NCBI RefSeq assembly: GCF_029210365.1
Contig: NZ_JARGES010000043.1
Span: 248,001-312,000, forward strand
DNA: 64,000 nt
Direction: 5' to 3'
DNA from: Mesorhizobium sp. YIM 152430
Lineage (GTDB): Bacteria; Pseudomonadota; Alphaproteobacteria; Rhizobiales; Rhizobiaceae
Positions 63,621 through 64,000 of the stretch are shown in pieces. Position 1 is the stretch's first letter; each line of letters opens with the position of its first letter. A program made the translations under genes and the position numbers. The notes under the pieces are model-generated. The model had not been told where the DNA came from. It ran no database searches and worked only from the letters and a program-made list of their open reading frames with translations.

Positions 63621-64000
63621 AGGTGGTGGCTCCCCTGACAAGTTCGAACGGAACGTCGACGATTTTCGCGCCTCCCTGTTCCATCACCATGCGCGCGCCG
63701 ATCTCGCCGATTTCGGTGCGCGGCGTGCGAAGGGTCGTCAGTGGCTGGGGTGCGAAGCGGCCGATGTCGAGGCCGTTGAAGCCCATGATGGCGAGTTGCG
63801 ACGGCACGGCGATGTTGTTAGCGATACAATGAAAAAGACCGCCGACCGCGAAATCGTCATTCGAAAAATAGACTGCGTCGAGATCGGGATTTCGCGCCAA
63901 CATCCGCTCGAGGGCGGCGCGCCCTGCTTCAGTCGACGAAGTGCGTCCCATGAGCTCCGTTTCCACAACGCTCGCACCGGCTTCGGCGACGACCGCGCTA
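63619..64000 (-). CDS. LacI-family transcriptional regulator, C-terminal part
   Basis: Only the last ~127 codons are present; the N-terminal helix-turn-helix lies beyond the window edge. The fragment shows the periplasmic-binding-like core of LacI regulators: LDAVYFSNDDFAVGGL, LAIMGFNGLDIGRFAPQPLTTLRTP and the ending DVPFELVRGATT. It most probably controls the tct-dehydratase-dehydrogenase operon that follows on the same strand. A 9-bp inverted repeat overlaps its stop codon. The ligand would be the imported sugar acid or an intermediate (inference). Confidence 0.88.
   Translation of the reverse strand, partial: SAVVAEAGASVVETELMGRTSSTEAGRAALERMLARNPDLDAVYFSNDDFAVGGLFHCIANNIAVPSQLAIMGFNGLDIGRFAPQPLTTLRTPRTEIGEIGARMVMEQGGAKIVDVPFELVRGATT

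Overview
The window is GC-rich, densely coded chromosomal DNA from an alphaproteobacterium of the Rhizobiales (Hyphomicrobiales) type. The clearest pointer is a nearly complete rhizobial exo (succinoglycan-like) locus containing exoX. addAB, an intracellular phaZ, an alphaproteobacterial-style MsbA-like exporter and a HmrR/CueR-controlled copper ATPase agree with this. I see no transposase, phage gene, rRNA or CRISPR array.

Layout. (1) 1-3916: the end of addB and all of addA (double-strand break repair). (2) 3913-12913: two minus-strand operons of overlapping genes. They combine a Zn-dehydrogenase-like protein, a pterin-synthase-fold protein with an eroded active site, a GT4 glycosyltransferase, a methyltransferase, a CDP-alcohol phosphatidyltransferase, an FkbM methyltransferase, a membrane phosphoglycerol-transferase/sulfatase and a RibD-like reductase. 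A cytochrome b561 and an FAD oxidoreductase lie between them. Together they look like an uncharacterised pathway for a modified pterin- or lipid-linked glycoconjugate. (3) 13109-22993: housekeeping genes phaZ, uppP, a GST, queG, an SDR, mepA, glk, an MsbA-like ABC exporter and dapB. (4) 23089-24253: tRNA-Leu(CAG), a gene-poor stretch and a membrane-protein gene broken by one in-frame amber codon.

(5) 24250-44322: the exo cluster, in the order exoQ-F-Y | exoX-U | exoV-W | exoT, exoK-L-A-M-O-N-P | phosphatase | acyltransferase (exoH-like), exoB. It encodes priming (ExoY), stepwise glycosyl transfer (ExoA, L, M, O, U, W), pyruvylation (ExoV), acylation, flipping (ExoT), polymerisation and export (ExoP, Q, F), trimming (ExoK) and sugar-nucleotide supply (ExoN, ExoB). 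A 480-bp AT-rich divergent region between exoY and exoX is the likely control point.

(6) 44342-53455: a second, different envelope operon ending in a clear terminator. It encodes a hybrid histidine kinase, two stand-alone receivers, a secreted TIM-barrel protein, a TPR/YaiO-type outer-membrane barrel, a membrane-anchored HEAT-repeat protein and a processive GT2 synthase. It resembles the logic of PgaABCD-type synthase-dependent polysaccharide secretion but has a different set of parts. (7) 53530-55897: copA with a textbook 19-bp-spacer MerR-family promoter. (8) 55956-64000: a sugar-acid catabolic operon with a LacI-family regulator, a tripartite tricarboxylate-type transporter (TctCBA), an IlvD/Edd-family dehydratase, a DenD-like dehydrogenase, a 3-hydroxyisobutyrate-dehydrogenase-family enzyme and an SDR.

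Functional assignments come from reading translated sequence and motifs by eye. No database search was run.
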